A stretch of DNA of 64,000 nt from assembly GCF_001425835.1 (NCBI RefSeq), contig NZ_LMDP01000004.1, positions 124,001 through 188,000 on the forward strand, read 5' to 3'. The notes beneath the pieces were generated by a model. That model was given only the letters and a program-made list of their open reading frames with translations, did not search any database and was not told where the DNA came from. The DNA is from Afipia sp. Root123D2. GTDB lineage: Bacteria > Pseudomonadota > Alphaproteobacteria > Rhizobiales > Xanthobacteraceae. This document shows, piece after piece, positions 1-8,797 of this stretch (position 1 is its first letter; every line of letters begins with the position of its first letter). The position numbers were made by a program, and so were the translations under genes.

Positions 1-25
1 GGCCGGAATAAATCCGGCCATGACG
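1..25. repeat. Truncated copy of a palindromic intergenic repeat
   Basis: These 25 bases match positions 26070-26094 at 24 of 25 places, and that stretch is the right end of the repeat at 26004-26094. The window therefore opens inside a copy of the same element, whose left part lies outside. It sits downstream of nrdB, between that gene and whatever lies to the left. Confidence 0.75.
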
Positions 26-106
26 CGCTGATAGATAAGCGCATTAGTTCACTGACCTCATTTCCGGTCAGGCTCTGAGGTAAACGTCGCGGACCGGGCC
101 GGACAA

Positions 107-1258
107 TCACTCCCAGTTCAACGCGCCGCCGTTCTGATATTCGATCACGCGGGTCTCGAAGAAGTTCTTCTCCTTCTTGAGATCCATCGCCTCAGACATC
201 CATGGGAACGGATTGTCGGTTTCGGCGAACACCGCCCCGACGCCGATCTGTGCGCAGCGCCGGTTGGCGATGAAGTGCATGTACTGTTCGCACAGCGCCG
301 CGTTCAGCCCGAGGAATCCGCGCGGCATGGTATCGCGGCCATAGGCGGCTTCGAGTTCGGCGGCGTCGCGGATCATGCCGCGCACTTCGTCCTGAAACAC
401 CGTCGTCCACAGATGCGGATTCTCGATCTTGATCTGGTTGATGACGTCGATGCCGAAGTTGAGATGGATCGACTCGTCGCGCAGGATGTACTGATACTGC
501 TCGGCGATGCCGACCATCTTGTTGCGGCGGCCAAGCGACAGGATCTGCGCGAAGCCGGTGTAGAACCACATGCCCTCGAAGATCACGTAGAACGCGACAA
601 GATCGCGCAGGAACGCCTGATCCTTCTCCGGCGTGCCGGTCGAGAAACCGGGGTCTTCGAGATTCTGCGTGTGCTTCAGCGCCCACGCCGCCTTGTCGGT
701 GATCGCGGGCACCTCGCGATACATGTTGAACAGCTCGCCTTCGTCGAGGCCGAGGCTTTCGACGATGTACTGGAAGGTGTGGGTGTGCACCGCTTCCTCG
801 AACGCCTGCCGCAGCAGGTACTGCCGGCATTCGGGATTGGTGAGATGGCGATAGATCGCCAGCACGATGTTGTTGGCGACCAGTGACTCGGATGCGGCGA
901 AGAACCCGAGATTACGCTTGATGGCGCGGCGTTCGTCCTCGGTCAGGCCGTCGCGCGATTTCCACAGCGCGATATCCGCCTGCATCGACACTTCGGTGGG
1001 CATCCAGTGATTGTTACAACCGGCGAGATATTTCTCCCACGCCCACCGGTATTTCAGCGGCAGCAGCTGATTGACGTCAGCGCGGCAGTTAATCATCGCC
1101 TTGTCGTCGACCGACACCCGGGCGCCGCCACGTTCGATTTCTCCGAGGCCAGTGGGATCGGCGGCGGGCGTGGGGGAGTCGGACGCCGTGTTGAAGATGG
1201 TGGCCGGTGAGGGCGGTGTTGCTGTGGCGGTGGTTGGTGAATCGGACCAGTCGAGCAT
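107..1258 (-). CDS. nrdB: Ribonucleotide reductase R2 (beta) subunit, class Ic-like
   Basis: This is the metallo-cofactor subunit that generates the oxidant for NrdA in ribonucleotide reduction; 383 aa. I start at 1258 (MLDWSD) because AGGAA lies about 7 nt upstream. A longer frame to 1459 only translates a palindromic repeat. The metal ligands read E124, E155, H158, E228, E262 and H265. The radical-tyrosine position, four residues after H158, is Phe162 (motif EEAVHTHTF). Ligand spacings (31, 73 and 34 residues between the glutamates) equal those I recall for the Chlamydia trachomatis enzyme (E89, E120, H123, F127, E193, E227, H230), the type of class Ic with a Mn/Fe cofactor. It follows nrdA in one operon, separated by a 205-bp repeat-bearing spacer. 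Confidence 0.95.
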   Translation of the reverse strand: MLDWSDSPTTATATPPSPATIFNTASDSPTPAADPTGLGEIERGGARVSVDDKAMINCRADVNQLLPLKYRWAWEKYLAGCNNHWMPTEVSMQADIALWKSRDGLTEDERRAIKRNLGFFAASESLVANNIVLAIYRHLTNPECRQYLLRQAFEEAVHTHTFQYIVESLGLDEGELFNMYREVPAITDKAAWALKHTQNLEDPGFSTGTPEKDQAFLRDLVAFYVIFEGMWFYTGFAQILSLGRRNKMVGIAEQYQYILRDESIHLNFGIDVINQIKIENPHLWTTVFQDEVRGMIRDAAELEAAYGRDTMPRGFLGLNAALCEQYMHFIANRRCAQIGVGAVFAETDNPFPWMSEAMDLKKEKNFFETRVIEYQNGGALNWE

Positions 1259-1284
1259 GGGATGTTCCTGTTGTTTCGATGATG

Positions 1285-1410
1285 CGCTCCCTCTCCCCTG
1301 TGGGGAGAGGGCTGGGGTGAGGGGGGCTACGGAGACCGCAACAGAGACTCGATCCCCCTCACCCGACATGCTTCGCATGTCGACCTCTCCCCGCCGGGGA
1401 GAGGTGACCG
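1285..1410. repeat. Composite hairpin repeat between nrdA and nrdB
   Basis: Three perfect hairpins stand in a row: a 10-bp stem CCCTCTCCCC/GGGGAGAGGG (1289-1311, loop TGT), a 7-bp stem GACATGC/GCATGTC (1365-1381), and a 10-bp stem ACCTCTCCCC/GGGGAGAGGT (1383-1405, loop GCC). The outer stems share the core CCTCTCCCC. The layout and the translated signature ([11 protein letters not shown] on one strand) match an intergenic repeat family I know from Bradyrhizobium and Rhodopseudomonas. Its place between two co-transcribed genes suggests an effect on mRNA processing or stability; that is inference. Confidence 0.8.
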
Positions 1411-1463
1411 CGCAAGTTTTTGAAATTTTCATTTCAGCCAGGCTCCTCAGGATGAGCACACTG

Positions 1464-4391
1464 TTACTGACACGCCTCGCATTCGGGGTTGTCGATCGAG
1501 CATGCCATCACCCCGGTGAGATCCGGCGCGGCGGAGGCGGCGGGGATCAGGATCGGCGCATGGCTGACCGCGCGTGACGACGCCGACACCGCGTTGAGCT
1601 TGCCGTCGGTCCCTTTCAGCGTCGACTTCTCGACATGGGTGGCGCTGCGCGAGCGCAGGTAATAGGTCGTCTTGAGGCCGCGCTGCCAGGCGAGGCGATA
1701 GAGCGCGTCGAGCTTCTTGCCGGATGGATTGGCAATGTAGAGATTGAGCGACTGCGCCTGATCGATCCACTTTTGCCGCCGCGCCGCCGCCTCGATCAGC
1801 CATGCGCTGTCGATCTCGAACGCGGTGGCGTACAGCGCCTTGAGATCATCCGGCACGCGGTCGATGGCACCCAGGCTGCCGTCGAAATATTTCAGGTCGG
1901 AAACCATCACCTCGTCCCACAGCCCGCGCGCTTTCAAGTCGCGCACAAGGAACGCGTTCACCACGGTGAAGTCGCCGGACATGTTCGATTTGACATAGAG
2001 GTTCTGGTAGGCGGGCTCGATCGATTGCGCGACGCCGCAGATGTTGGAGATCGTCGCGGTCGGCGCAATCGCCATCACGTTGGAATTGCGCATTCCGGTG
2101 GTCTGCACCCGCTTGCGCAACGAATCCCAGTCGAGCGTGGCGGAGCGGTCCATCGTGACGCTGCCGCGCGCGTCATCGACCAGCGCGATCGAATCGACCG
2201 GCAGGATGCCCTGTGACCACAACGATCCGCTAAACGAGGGATAACGCCCGCGCTGTTCGGCGAGATCGACGGAGGCCGAAATGGCATGGAACGCAATCGC
2301 CTCCATGCTGAGATCGGCGAACGCCACCGCCGCGTCGGACGCCATCGGAATCCGCTGGACCTGCAGCGCATCCTGAAACCCCATCAGGCCCAAACCGACC
2401 GGGCGGTGCTTCAGGTTGGAACGCCGCGCCTCGGGGATGGTGTAGAAATTGATGTCGATGACGTTGTCGAGCATGCGCAGCGCGGTGGTCACGGTCGATT
2501 TGAGTTTGGTGTGGTCGATGCCGTCCGCGCCGACGTGGTTGAGAAGGTTGACCGAGCCGAGATTGCACACCGCGACTTCGTCGGCCGAGGTATTGAGCGT
2601 GATTTCGGTGCACAGGTTCGACGAGTGGATGACGCCGACATGCTGCTGCGGCGAGCGCAGGTTGCACGGATCCTTGAAGGTGATCCACGGATGCCCGGTC
2701 TCGAACAGCATGGTCAGCATCCGCCGCCACAAATCGGTGGCGCGCAGCGTCTTGAACACGCGCAGTTCGCCGCGCGCGACCTTGCCTTCGTAGTGGGCGT
2801 AGCGTTCGGCAAAGTCCTTGCCGTACACATCGTGCAGGTCCGGCGTCTCGTCGGGCGAGAACAGCGTCCAGTCGCCATCGGCCTCGACGCGCTGCATGAA
2901 CAGGTCCGGCACCCAGTTGGCGGTGTTCATGTCGTGGGTGCGGCGGCGGTCGTCGCCGGTGTTCTTGCGCAGATCGAGAAATTCCTCGATGTCGATGTGC
3001 CAGGTTTCGAGATAGGCGCACACTGCTCCCTTGCGCTTGCCGCCTTGATTGACCGCGATGGCGGTGTCGTTGGCGACCTTCAGGAACGGCACCACGCCCT
3101 GGCTTTCGCCGTTGGTGCCCTTGATGTGGGCGCCGAGGCCGCGCACCGGGGTCCAGTCGTTGCCGAGGCCACCGGAATATTTCGCCAGCAGCGCGTTGTC
3201 CTTGATCGACTTGAAAATGCCGTCGAGATCGTCAGCCACCGTGGTCAGGAAGCACGACGACAGTTGCGGCCGCAGCGTGCCGGAGTTGAACAGCGTCGGC
3301 GTCGAGGCCATGAAATCGAACGACGACAGCAGATCGTAGAATTCGATCGCCTTGGCTTCGCGGTCGATCTCGCGCGCGGCGAGGCCCATCGCCACGCGCA
3401 TGAAAAATGCTTGCGGCAGTTCGATGCGGTTGCCGCCGGTGTGAAGGAAATAGCGGTCGTAGAGGGTTTGCAGGCCGAGGAACTGGAACAGCAGATCGCG
3501 CTCCGGCTTCAGCGCGGCGGCAATTCCCGCCAGGTCGAAACGGCCCAGTTCCGGGTCGAGCAGTTCGGTGGCGATGCCGGTTTTGACGTAGGCCGGGAAA
3601 TAGTCGGCGTAGCGCGTCGCCATCTCCGCCTGCGTGGCGTTGCTCGGCGTGGCATGGACGAACGACAGCACCTCGGTGCGCAGCTTGTCGAGCAGCAGGC
3701 GCGCGCTGACATACGCGTAATCCGGCTCCTGTTCGACCAGCGTGCGCGCCGCCATGATCGCGGCGAGCGCCAGTTCGTCCTGGCTGATGCCGTCGTAGAG
3801 ATTGCGGCGGGTTTCGCTGAGCACCGGCGCCGCATCGACGCCGTCGAGCCCGGCGCAGGCTTCATCGATGATCCGCGTCAGACGATCGAGGTCGAGCGGT
3901 ACGCGCGATCCGTTCGCCAGCGTGACATGAAGCAGCGGCGCGGCCGGAGCCTTCGCGGCGGCGGTGTTCGTTTTCTCGGCGCGCTCGCGGGCGCGCTCCT
4001 CGCGATACAGCACATAGGCGCGGGCGACCTTGTGGTGTTCGCTGCGCATCAGCGCCAGTTCGACCTGATCCTGCACGTCCTCGATGTGGAAGGTGCGGCC
4101 TTCGCCGGCGCGGCGGGTGAGGGCGCCGACGATCTCGCCGGTCAGTTGGGCGACGCTGTCATGGACGCGGCGCGATGCGGCGGCCGTGCTGCCCTCGACG
4201 GCGAGGAACGCCTTGGTCATCGCCACTGAAATCTTCCCGGCGTCGAACGGCGACACCTGTCCGTTGCGGCGGATGATCTGGAAAGGCGGCTCGCTCGCGG
4301 CGTGCGCAAGGGATTCGGGACGCAACTGGAACAAGGGCGCCGTGGCGGCGGCTTCGCGTGCGAGAGGAAGAGAAGGTGAAGAACCGGACAT
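1464..4391 (-). CDS. nrdA: Ribonucleotide reductase R1 (alpha) subunit, class I
   Basis: Catalytic and allosteric subunit, 975 aa, long for the family because it seems to carry two ATP-cone regions (about residues 36-130 and 152-245). The active-site cysteines are visible: C380 (QLSSCF), C594 with E596 (NLCTEI, the thiyl-radical and acid/base pair) and C609 (VAVCNLG). A Tyr pair (KTTYYL) sits near the C-terminus for radical transfer, and the tail ends NPECEACQ, whose two cysteines (C971, C974) are the redox shuttle. The start at 4391 has only a weak GGGG upstream. The leader, 4392 to about 4705, holds a cobalamin riboswitch, so expression should fall when adenosylcobalamin is plentiful. Confidence 0.97.
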   Translation of the reverse strand: MSGSSPSLPLAREAAATAPLFQLRPESLAHAASEPPFQIIRRNGQVSPFDAGKISVAMTKAFLAVEGSTAAASRRVHDSVAQLTGEIVGALTRRAGEGRTFHIEDVQDQVELALMRSEHHKVARAYVLYREERARERAEKTNTAAAKAPAAPLLHVTLANGSRVPLDLDRLTRIIDEACAGLDGVDAAPVLSETRRNLYDGISQDELALAAIMAARTLVEQEPDYAYVSARLLLDKLRTEVLSFVHATPSNATQAEMATRYADYFPAYVKTGIATELLDPELGRFDLAGIAAALKPERDLLFQFLGLQTLYDRYFLHTGGNRIELPQAFFMRVAMGLAAREIDREAKAIEFYDLLSSFDFMASTPTLFNSGTLRPQLSSCFLTTVADDLDGIFKSIKDNALLAKYSGGLGNDWTPVRGLGAHIKGTNGESQGVVPFLKVANDTAIAVNQGGKRKGAVCAYLETWHIDIEEFLDLRKNTGDDRRRTHDMNTANWVPDLFMQRVEADGDWTLFSPDETPDLHDVYGKDFAERYAHYEGKVARGELRVFKTLRATDLWRRMLTMLFETGHPWITFKDPCNLRSPQQHVGVIHSSNLCTEITLNTSADEVAVCNLGSVNLLNHVGADGIDHTKLKSTVTTALRMLDNVIDINFYTIPEARRSNLKHRPVGLGLMGFQDALQVQRIPMASDAAVAFADLSMEAIAFHAISASVDLAEQRGRYPSFSGSLWSQGILPVDSIALVDDARGSVTMDRSATLDWDSLRKRVQTTGMRNSNVMAIAPTATISNICGVAQSIEPAYQNLYVKSNMSGDFTVVNAFLVRDLKARGLWDEVMVSDLKYFDGSLGAIDRVPDDLKALYATAFEIDSAWLIEAAARRQKWIDQAQSLNLYIANPSGKKLDALYRLAWQRGLKTTYYLRSRSATHVEKSTLKGTDGKLNAVSASSRAVSHAPILIPAASAAPDLTGVMACSIDNPECEACQ

Positions 4392-4466
4392 CGGCAGACC
4401 CCGTGATGCGTTGTGTGGGGGCTGGGGCCGGGAGGGCGCTGCATGATGACCGGCAAGAAGCCGGAA

Positions 4467-4526
4467 AGACCTGCTGCGACCGCCGGGACACCCCGCCCGT
4501 GGACGTTCTGGTGTCGCGGCAGGTCT
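4467..4526 (-). promoter_or_regulatory. Alternative stem overlapping the B12 box (expression platform)
   Basis: On the minus strand AGACCTGCCGCGAC (the end of the B12 box and what follows, 4513-4526) can pair with GTCGCAGCAGGTCT (4467-4480): 13 of 14 pairs, one C-A mismatch, loop of about 32 nt. The stem would disrupt the B12 box, so it can form only when the aptamer is not folded on ligand, as expected of an anti-sequestor or anti-terminator. A small hairpin CCGGC/GCCGG (4450-4464) follows without a U-run, which argues for control of translation rather than of termination. Structure read by eye only. Confidence 0.55.
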
Positions 4527-4705
4527 CCTGGCTCACAGGTCATCGTCGATCCCGGTCTTCCCGATGCTTGCGCACCAGTGACGTCGGTCGGAATCAACTC
4601 ACTGCTTACAGTTGCGGGGGCAGCGCCGGCCTTGCCTTGGTTCAAGGCGCACCGGCTTCCCTCTTAGCCCTCTTGCCGTGTCTTCGACTCAAGGGACCGT
4701 GACGG
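4512..4705 (-). promoter_or_regulatory. Cobalamin riboswitch (adenosylcobalamin aptamer) upstream of nrdAB
   Basis: The minus-strand leader holds the conserved blocks in the right order: GGGAAGCCGGTG, GGCGCTGCCCCCGCAACTG with TAAGCAGTGAG (the CCCCCGCAACTGTAAG core is 4605-4620), then CACTGGT, GGGAAGACCGGGAT, GATGACC, and last the B12 box AGCCAGGAGACCTGCCG at 4517-4533. This matches the cobalamin riboswitch family block by block. It lies 120 bp before the nrdA start and on the same strand. Such elements repress B12-independent isozymes when a B12-dependent one can work, so a class II nrdJ is expected elsewhere in this genome. Confidence 0.95.
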
Positions 4706-4820
4706 CTATATTTAGTATCGGCTGTGTGGTGGCTGTCAATGGATTGTGGTGTTGTCCCCGTTATTCACCGGGCGCATGGCGGGCGGGGAAGAACGGCGAT
4801 TGCAGTGGTGCCGTCTCGAT

Positions 4821-4952
4821 GAATGTCATCACCGGGCTTGTCCCGGTGATCCCGCTTAGGCTGGCACGGTGCGTCCCCAAGCGGGATGCCCGGCACATAG
4901 GCGAGCGGAAGCGACGCCGTTCTTCGAACGGCAAGGCCGGGCATGACATTCG
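4821..4952. repeat. Palindromic intergenic repeat with 9-bp terminal inverted repeats
   Basis: The 132-bp element is bounded by GAATGTCAT (4821-4829) and ATGACATTC (4944-4952), perfect inverted repeats. Inside are CACCGGG/CCCGGTG around CTTGT (4830-4848), an ATCCCGCTT/AAGCGGGAT pair, and GCCCGGC/GCCGGGC. The left end has the same CCGGGCTTGTCCCGG-type hairpin as the element at 26004-26094. Nested inverted repeats and no reading frame suggest a MITE- or REP-like element. It fills most of the space between the riboswitch and the gene at 4981; 4706-4820 shows nothing else I can name. Confidence 0.75.
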
Positions 4953-4980
4953 GTGGACTAGTTGCGGTGAAGCCGCGCGC

Positions 4981-5865
4981 TCAGCCGTTCTTCGCGCCGC
5001 TGTTCTCCTTCAGCACCTCGAACACTGCCGCCGTGTCGTCGTCACCGAGGCCCATGGCCATCGCCTGGGTGTAGACCGGCTGGGTGAGCGTAAACATCGG
5101 CGTGTCGCAGCCGAGGCCGTCGGCGAATTCGGCGATGATCGCCATGTCCTTTTTCCAGGTCGACACCCGCATGGTCGCGGGCTGATAGCTGCGCGCGGCC
5201 ATCATCGGCGCGCGCATCTGGAACATGCGCGAGCCGCCGGCGCCGGGGCCGACCATCTCGATCACTTGATTGAGGTCGAGCCCGGCGCGCTCCGCCAGCA
5301 CCATCGCTTCGGCGGAGGCGACGTTGTGGATTGCCACCAGATGGTTGGCGATGAATTTCATCCGGCTGCCGTTGCCATAGACGCCGAGGTCCGCGCTCTG
5401 CTTGGCGAAATCGGAAAACAGCGGCATGCAGCGCGCGATCGCGGCACTGTCGCCGCTGGCATAGACCACGAGGTCGCGGTTCTCGGCCTGCGCACCGGTG
5501 CCACTCAGCGGACAATCGAGCGCGATGTGTCCCGCGCCGTCAAGAATTTCCTTGAAGCGCAGCTTGTCAGCAATGGTGAGCGTGCTGAGTTCGAGCACGA
5601 TCCGCTGCGCCGCGCCGGAGGTCGCGATTTCGGTCGCGACCTTCTCCGCTGCGGCGGGATTGGGCAGGCTGGTGAGAATGATCGCAGCATGATGCGCGAC
5701 CTCACTCACGCTCTGAGCGATCCGGATTCCATCGCGCGCCAGGGCCGCGCCCTTGGTGGCATCGACATCGAAACCAATCACGGTCCAGCCGCGCGCGGCG
5801 AGATTTTTCGCGATCGCACCGCCCATGATGCCGAGGCCGACGATTCCGGCGATTTTGTCGCTCAT
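4981..5865 (-). CDS. Beta-hydroxyacid dehydrogenase (3-hydroxyisobutyrate dehydrogenase family)
   Basis: NAD(P)-dependent dehydrogenase of 294 aa, the usual length for the family that includes 3-hydroxyisobutyrate dehydrogenase and tartronate semialdehyde reductase. The N-terminal nucleotide-binding loop is GLGIMGG (residues 10-16). The substrate motif DCPLSGTGAQ (117-126) is a slightly altered form of the usual DxPVSGG. The catalytic Lys is K170, with N174 in the GSRMKFIAN segment. It is divergent from the BKACE gene, with a palindromic operator between them, so it probably oxidises or reduces a hydroxyacid of the same pathway. A perfect minus-strand TATAAT lies about 60 bp before the start. 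The exact substrate is unknown. Confidence 0.85.
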   Translation of the reverse strand: MSDKIAGIVGLGIMGGAIAKNLAARGWTVIGFDVDATKGAALARDGIRIAQSVSEVAHHAAIILTSLPNPAAAEKVATEIATSGAAQRIVLELSTLTIADKLRFKEILDGAGHIALDCPLSGTGAQAENRDLVVYASGDSAAIARCMPLFSDFAKQSADLGVYGNGSRMKFIANHLVAIHNVASAEAMVLAERAGLDLNQVIEMVGPGAGGSRMFQMRAPMMAARSYQPATMRVSTWKKDMAIIAEFADGLGCDTPMFTLTQPVYTQAMAMGLGDDDTAAVFEVLKENSGAKNG

Positions 5866-5927
5866 TGTTTCGCTCCGCAGCGTACGCCAGCCTCCGGCTG
5901 CGCCGTGACAGGGTTCTGTTTATTATA

Positions 5928-5943
5928 GTGATCGAGCGATAAA
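5928..5943. promoter_or_regulatory. Operator site 1 (GTGATCG-AG-CGATAAA)
   Basis: Imperfect 7-2-7 palindrome whose right arm CGATAAA is identical to the right arm of three other sites in the island; five of seven left-arm positions fit the inverted repeat. It lies between the divergent genes at 5865 and 6045. On the minus strand it falls directly upstream of a TATAAT box (5922-5927), in the space between -35 and -10, where a bound repressor would block transcription of the dehydrogenase gene. Confidence 0.6.
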
Positions 5944-6044
5944 CAAAGAACCTTGTCAAGTCAAAGCCGCGCGGTGCATGCTGCGGTCAAGAAACAATGA
6001 CGCGCGCATCGGCGCACGCCGATAAAAGGAGCAAAGCGATCCGC

Positions 6045-6878
6045 ATGGCTGACCTGACGATCATGGTGGCGCCGAACGGCGCGCGCAAAGGCCGTGCCGA
6101 CCATCCCCATTTGCCGATCACGCCGGATGAACTCGCCGATGAAGCGTTCGCCTGCCAGCAGGCCGGCGCGGGCGCGATTCATCTTCACGTTCGCGACGAT
6201 CAGGACAAGCATACCCTCGATGCCGCGCGCTATCGCGCCGCGACCGAGGCGGTGCGCAAGCGGGTCGGGCCGGAGATGGTGGTGCAGATCACGACCGAAG
6301 CGATTGGTCTGTTCACGCCGCAGCAGCAGATCGACGTGGTGCGCGCGGTGCGGCCCGAAGCGGTCAGCATCGCACCGAAGGAACTGGCGCCCGACGCCAG
6401 CGCCGAGGCGGCGGCGAAGGATCTTTATCACTGGGCGCATGATGAGCTCATCGCCGTGCAGCACATCATCTACGCGGCGGACGAATTCGATCGCTTTCTC
6501 GATCTCGTCGTGCGCGGCATCGTTCCCGGCAAACGTCATTCGCTGATCTTTCCGCTCGGGCGTTACGCGGCGGGGCAGGAAAGCGATCCGGCGGAATTGA
6601 TTCCATTCGTTGCGAAGGTCCGCGAGCAGGGCGGAGTGGACCGCTTTCCGTGGTGGGTGTGCGCTTTTGGCGCGGCGGAAACGCCGTCGCTGGTCGCCGC
6701 CGCCGCGCTGGGCGGCCATTGCCGGATCGGTTTCGAGAACAGTTTCCTCAACGCCGACGGCAGCCGCGCCGAGAACAATGCCGCGCGCGTCGCCGATTTG
6801 CAGGCGTCGTTGCGCGGGATTTCAAGGCCGCGTTCGTCGCGCGCGCAGGCGCTTCATGCGTTAGGGAAGCCGGACTGA
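6045..6878 (+). CDS. Beta-keto acid cleavage enzyme (BKACE, DUF849)
   Basis: Zn-dependent enzyme of 277 aa of the 3-keto-5-aminohexanoate cleavage family. These proteins condense a beta-keto acid with acetyl-CoA to give acetoacetate and a new acyl-CoA. The zinc ligands are H46 and H48 (AIHLHVRD) and E231 (GFENS), at almost the positions known for Kce (H46, H48, E230). I start at ATG 6045 (MADLTIMVAPNG); the in-frame upstream stretch has no family likeness and AGGAG lies about 14 nt upstream. Alone in its unit and next to operator site 1, it probably works late in the pathway on a keto acid made after ring opening. The side-chain specificity cannot be read. Confidence 0.9.
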   Translation: MADLTIMVAPNGARKGRADHPHLPITPDELADEAFACQQAGAGAIHLHVRDDQDKHTLDAARYRAATEAVRKRVGPEMVVQITTEAIGLFTPQQQIDVVRAVRPEAVSIAPKELAPDASAEAAAKDLYHWAHDELIAVQHIIYAADEFDRFLDLVVRGIVPGKRHSLIFPLGRYAAGQESDPAELIPFVAKVREQGGVDRFPWWVCAFGAAETPSLVAAAALGGHCRIGFENSFLNADGSRAENNAARVADLQASLRGISRPRSSRAQALHALGKPD

Positions 6879-6982
6879 CGTAACCGCGCGTTGCGGAGCA
6901 AAAACGCGCGGGCCGGCGAACGCCGCGCCGCATTTGTGCGTCGCACAGCAGCAGCCCCTTGCCATCGGCCCGGCCTTACGCT

Positions 6983-7000
6983 ATTTATCGAGCGATAAAT
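6983..7000. promoter_or_regulatory. Operator site 2, perfect palindrome ATTTATCG-AG-CGATAAAT
   Basis: Perfect 8-2-8 inverted repeat 36 bp before the ATG of the VOC gene. It is the best copy of the motif repeated at 5928, 14311 and 22910. A TTGCCA (6959-6964) lies 17 bp before TATTTA (6982-6987), so the palindrome would overlap the -10 element. The operon it controls ends with a TetR gene (9367), which makes that protein the first candidate to bind here and to regulate itself. Confidence 0.7.
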
Positions 7001-7035
7001 CAAGGCGTCAACAAAAAGCCTGCGGGGAGTGGATG

Positions 7036-7548
7036 ATGAAAGTTCTCGGTTTCAATCACCTTTCGATCGGGGCGAAGGATCTGGAAGAGTCATCGCGCTT
7101 CTACCAGACGGTGCTCGGGATGGAGCTGATCCCGACCTACAATTTCGGCTTCAAGACGAAATACCTGCGCTGCGGCGAGCTTCAGCTTCATCTGTTCGAA
7201 CTTGAGGACCACGTTCCGGTCTATCAGCACTTCGCGCTCGACGTGGACGACTTCCATGCCGCCTATGAGAAGGCGAAGGCGATCGGTGCGCTGGATTCCA
7301 GCGCCTTCCGCAACCCGGTCAACGAACTGCCGGACGGCTGCGTGCAGATGTATCTACGCGATCCCGCCGGCAACCTGATCGAGATCGACTGGCCGGACGT
7401 CAACACGCTGGATCGTTCGCGGATCCCCGAGATGAAACTGCTGACCGAATTCGCCGCGCAGGACGACGAGGGCCTGAAGGCGTCGCTGTATCTCGACCGG
7501 CCGCAGATGAAAAGGAAGGCCGGTGCCGGCAAGGTTGCTGCGCGCTAG
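7036..7548 (+). CDS. VOC-family (glyoxalase/extradiol-dioxygenase fold) protein
   Basis: Small metal-binding protein of 170 aa with the two beta-alpha-beta-beta-beta modules of the vicinal oxygen chelate fold. It opens KVLGFNHLSIGAKDLEES with H8 as a likely metal ligand, followed by LQLHLF and QHFALDVDD histidines and the C-terminal ligand in GNLIEID. Members are dioxygenases, isomerases or lyases. Two adjacent ATGs (7033, 7036) follow GGGGAG; spacing favours the second. It is first in an operon with a flavin monooxygenase, its reductase and a TetR gene, so it likely acts on the oxygenated product. A ring-cleaving dioxygenase role is possible, but the protein is short for a two-domain extradiol enzyme. 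Confidence 0.75.
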   Translation: MKVLGFNHLSIGAKDLEESSRFYQTVLGMELIPTYNFGFKTKYLRCGELQLHLFELEDHVPVYQHFALDVDDFHAAYEKAKAIGALDSSAFRNPVNELPDGCVQMYLRDPAGNLIEIDWPDVNTLDRSRIPEMKLLTEFAAQDDEGLKASLYLDRPQMKRKAGAGKVAAR

Positions 7549-7563
7549 CTGCGAGGGAAACAG

Positions 7564-8790
7564 ATGTCCGGAACGGTCAAGAAACTCGAAATCAACCCGC
7601 GCTCCAGCGGTGACGATGGCCTTTACGCCGAGATGCTCGAACGCGCGCGGGCGCTGGTGCCGGCCTTGCGCGAGCGCGCGTCGGTCACCGAGGAGTTGCG
7701 TTCGCTGCCGCCGGAAACCGAGCGCGAGCTGCACGAGGCCGGGCTGTTCCGGATATTGCAGCCGAAACGCGTCGGCGGCTCCGAACTGGATTATGTGGCG
7801 CTGGTCGATTTCGCCGATGCCGTCGCGCAGGCCGATGCGTCGGTGGCGTGGAATCTCACCAACCTCGCCAGCCATCACTGGATGCTCGGCATGTTCGACC
7901 GCCGCGCGCAGGATGCGATCTGGAACGAAAGCCCCGATACCCTGATCGCGTCGTCGTTCATTTTTCCGGCGGGCCGCGCGCGCAAGACCAAGGGCGGCTA
8001 CATCCTGTCCGGCCGCTGGCCGTTTTCCTCGGGCGTCAATTCGAGCACGTGGAACATGCTCGCCGGCATCGTGTCGTCTGATGACGATGCGGACGGCGTC
8101 GAGTATCGCGTCTTCCTGCTCAAGAAGGCCGATTACAACATCATCGACACATGGACCGCGACCGGCCTGAAAGGCACCGGCTCGAACGACGTCGAGGCCA
8201 AGGAGGTGTTCGTACCCGAGCACATGACGCTCGCGGTGCGCGATGTCGCCGGCGGCCCGACGCCGGGCAGCGCGGTCAATCCGTCCGCGCTCTATGCGCT
8301 GCCGGTGTTCGCGCTGTTTCCGTTCGTGTTGTCGGGTGCCGCGCTCGGCAACGCGCAAGTCTGTCTCGACGACTATGTCGGCATCGCGCGTCATCGCGCC
8401 TCGACCTACAACCGCGCCAGGCTCGGCGACCTGCAGACCACGCAGATCAAGGTGGCGGAAGCGTCCGCCAAGATCGACTCGTCGCGGCTGATCATGCGGC
8501 GCACCTGCATCGAGGCGATGGCCGATGCGCGGCGCGGTGTCATTCCGCACATGGCGGAGAAAACCAAATATCGCCGCGATGGCGCCTATTCGGTGAACCT
8601 GTGCACCGAAGCGGTGTCGCTGCTGTTTTCGGCCAGCGGCGCGCGCGGGCTGTACACCACCGGCGCGTTGCAGCGCCAGTTCCGCGATGCTCATGCGATC
8701 AACGCCCACATCGCGTTCAATTTCGATGCGGCGGGGACGAATTACGGCCGGGTGGCGCTCGATCTGCCGTCCGAGAATCTCACCCTTTGA
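7564..8790 (+). CDS. Two-component flavin monooxygenase, oxygenase subunit (acyl-CoA dehydrogenase fold, HsaA/DszC type)
   Basis: Protein of 408 aa with the acyl-CoA dehydrogenase fold: an N-terminal helical domain (LPPETERELHEAGLFRI, about 45-61), a middle beta domain (GGYILSGRWPFSSGV; GLKGTGSNDVEAKEVFVPE) and a C-terminal helical domain. The GLKGTGS stretch and the flavin reductase 7 bp downstream point to the group D flavin monooxygenases (HsaA, DszC, HpaB-like), which use reduced flavin from a partner to hydroxylate an aromatic ring or attack a heteroatom, not to dehydrogenate a CoA ester. The start at 7564 follows GAGGGAAA. It is the probable hydroxylation step of the operon; the substrate is unknown. 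Confidence 0.85.
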   Translation: MSGTVKKLEINPRSSGDDGLYAEMLERARALVPALRERASVTEELRSLPPETERELHEAGLFRILQPKRVGGSELDYVALVDFADAVAQADASVAWNLTNLASHHWMLGMFDRRAQDAIWNESPDTLIASSFIFPAGRARKTKGGYILSGRWPFSSGVNSSTWNMLAGIVSSDDDADGVEYRVFLLKKADYNIIDTWTATGLKGTGSNDVEAKEVFVPEHMTLAVRDVAGGPTPGSAVNPSALYALPVFALFPFVLSGAALGNAQVCLDDYVGIARHRASTYNRARLGDLQTTQIKVAEASAKIDSSRLIMRRTCIEAMADARRGVIPHMAEKTKYRRDGAYSVNLCTEAVSLLFSASGARGLYTTGALQRQFRDAHAINAHIAFNFDAAGTNYGRVALDLPSENLTL

Positions 8791-8797
8791 GGTCGCG

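Noticed and set aside
2286-4229. 647-codon open frame on the plus strand opposite nrdA
   Set aside because: Its translation is Arg/His/Gln/Val-rich with no recognisable domain and mirrors the strongly conserved nrdA. GC-rich third positions create such antisense frames throughout the window.
4450-4464. CCGGC/GCCGG hairpin in the nrdA leader as a terminator
   Set aside because: The stem is only five pairs and no U-run follows on the minus strand.
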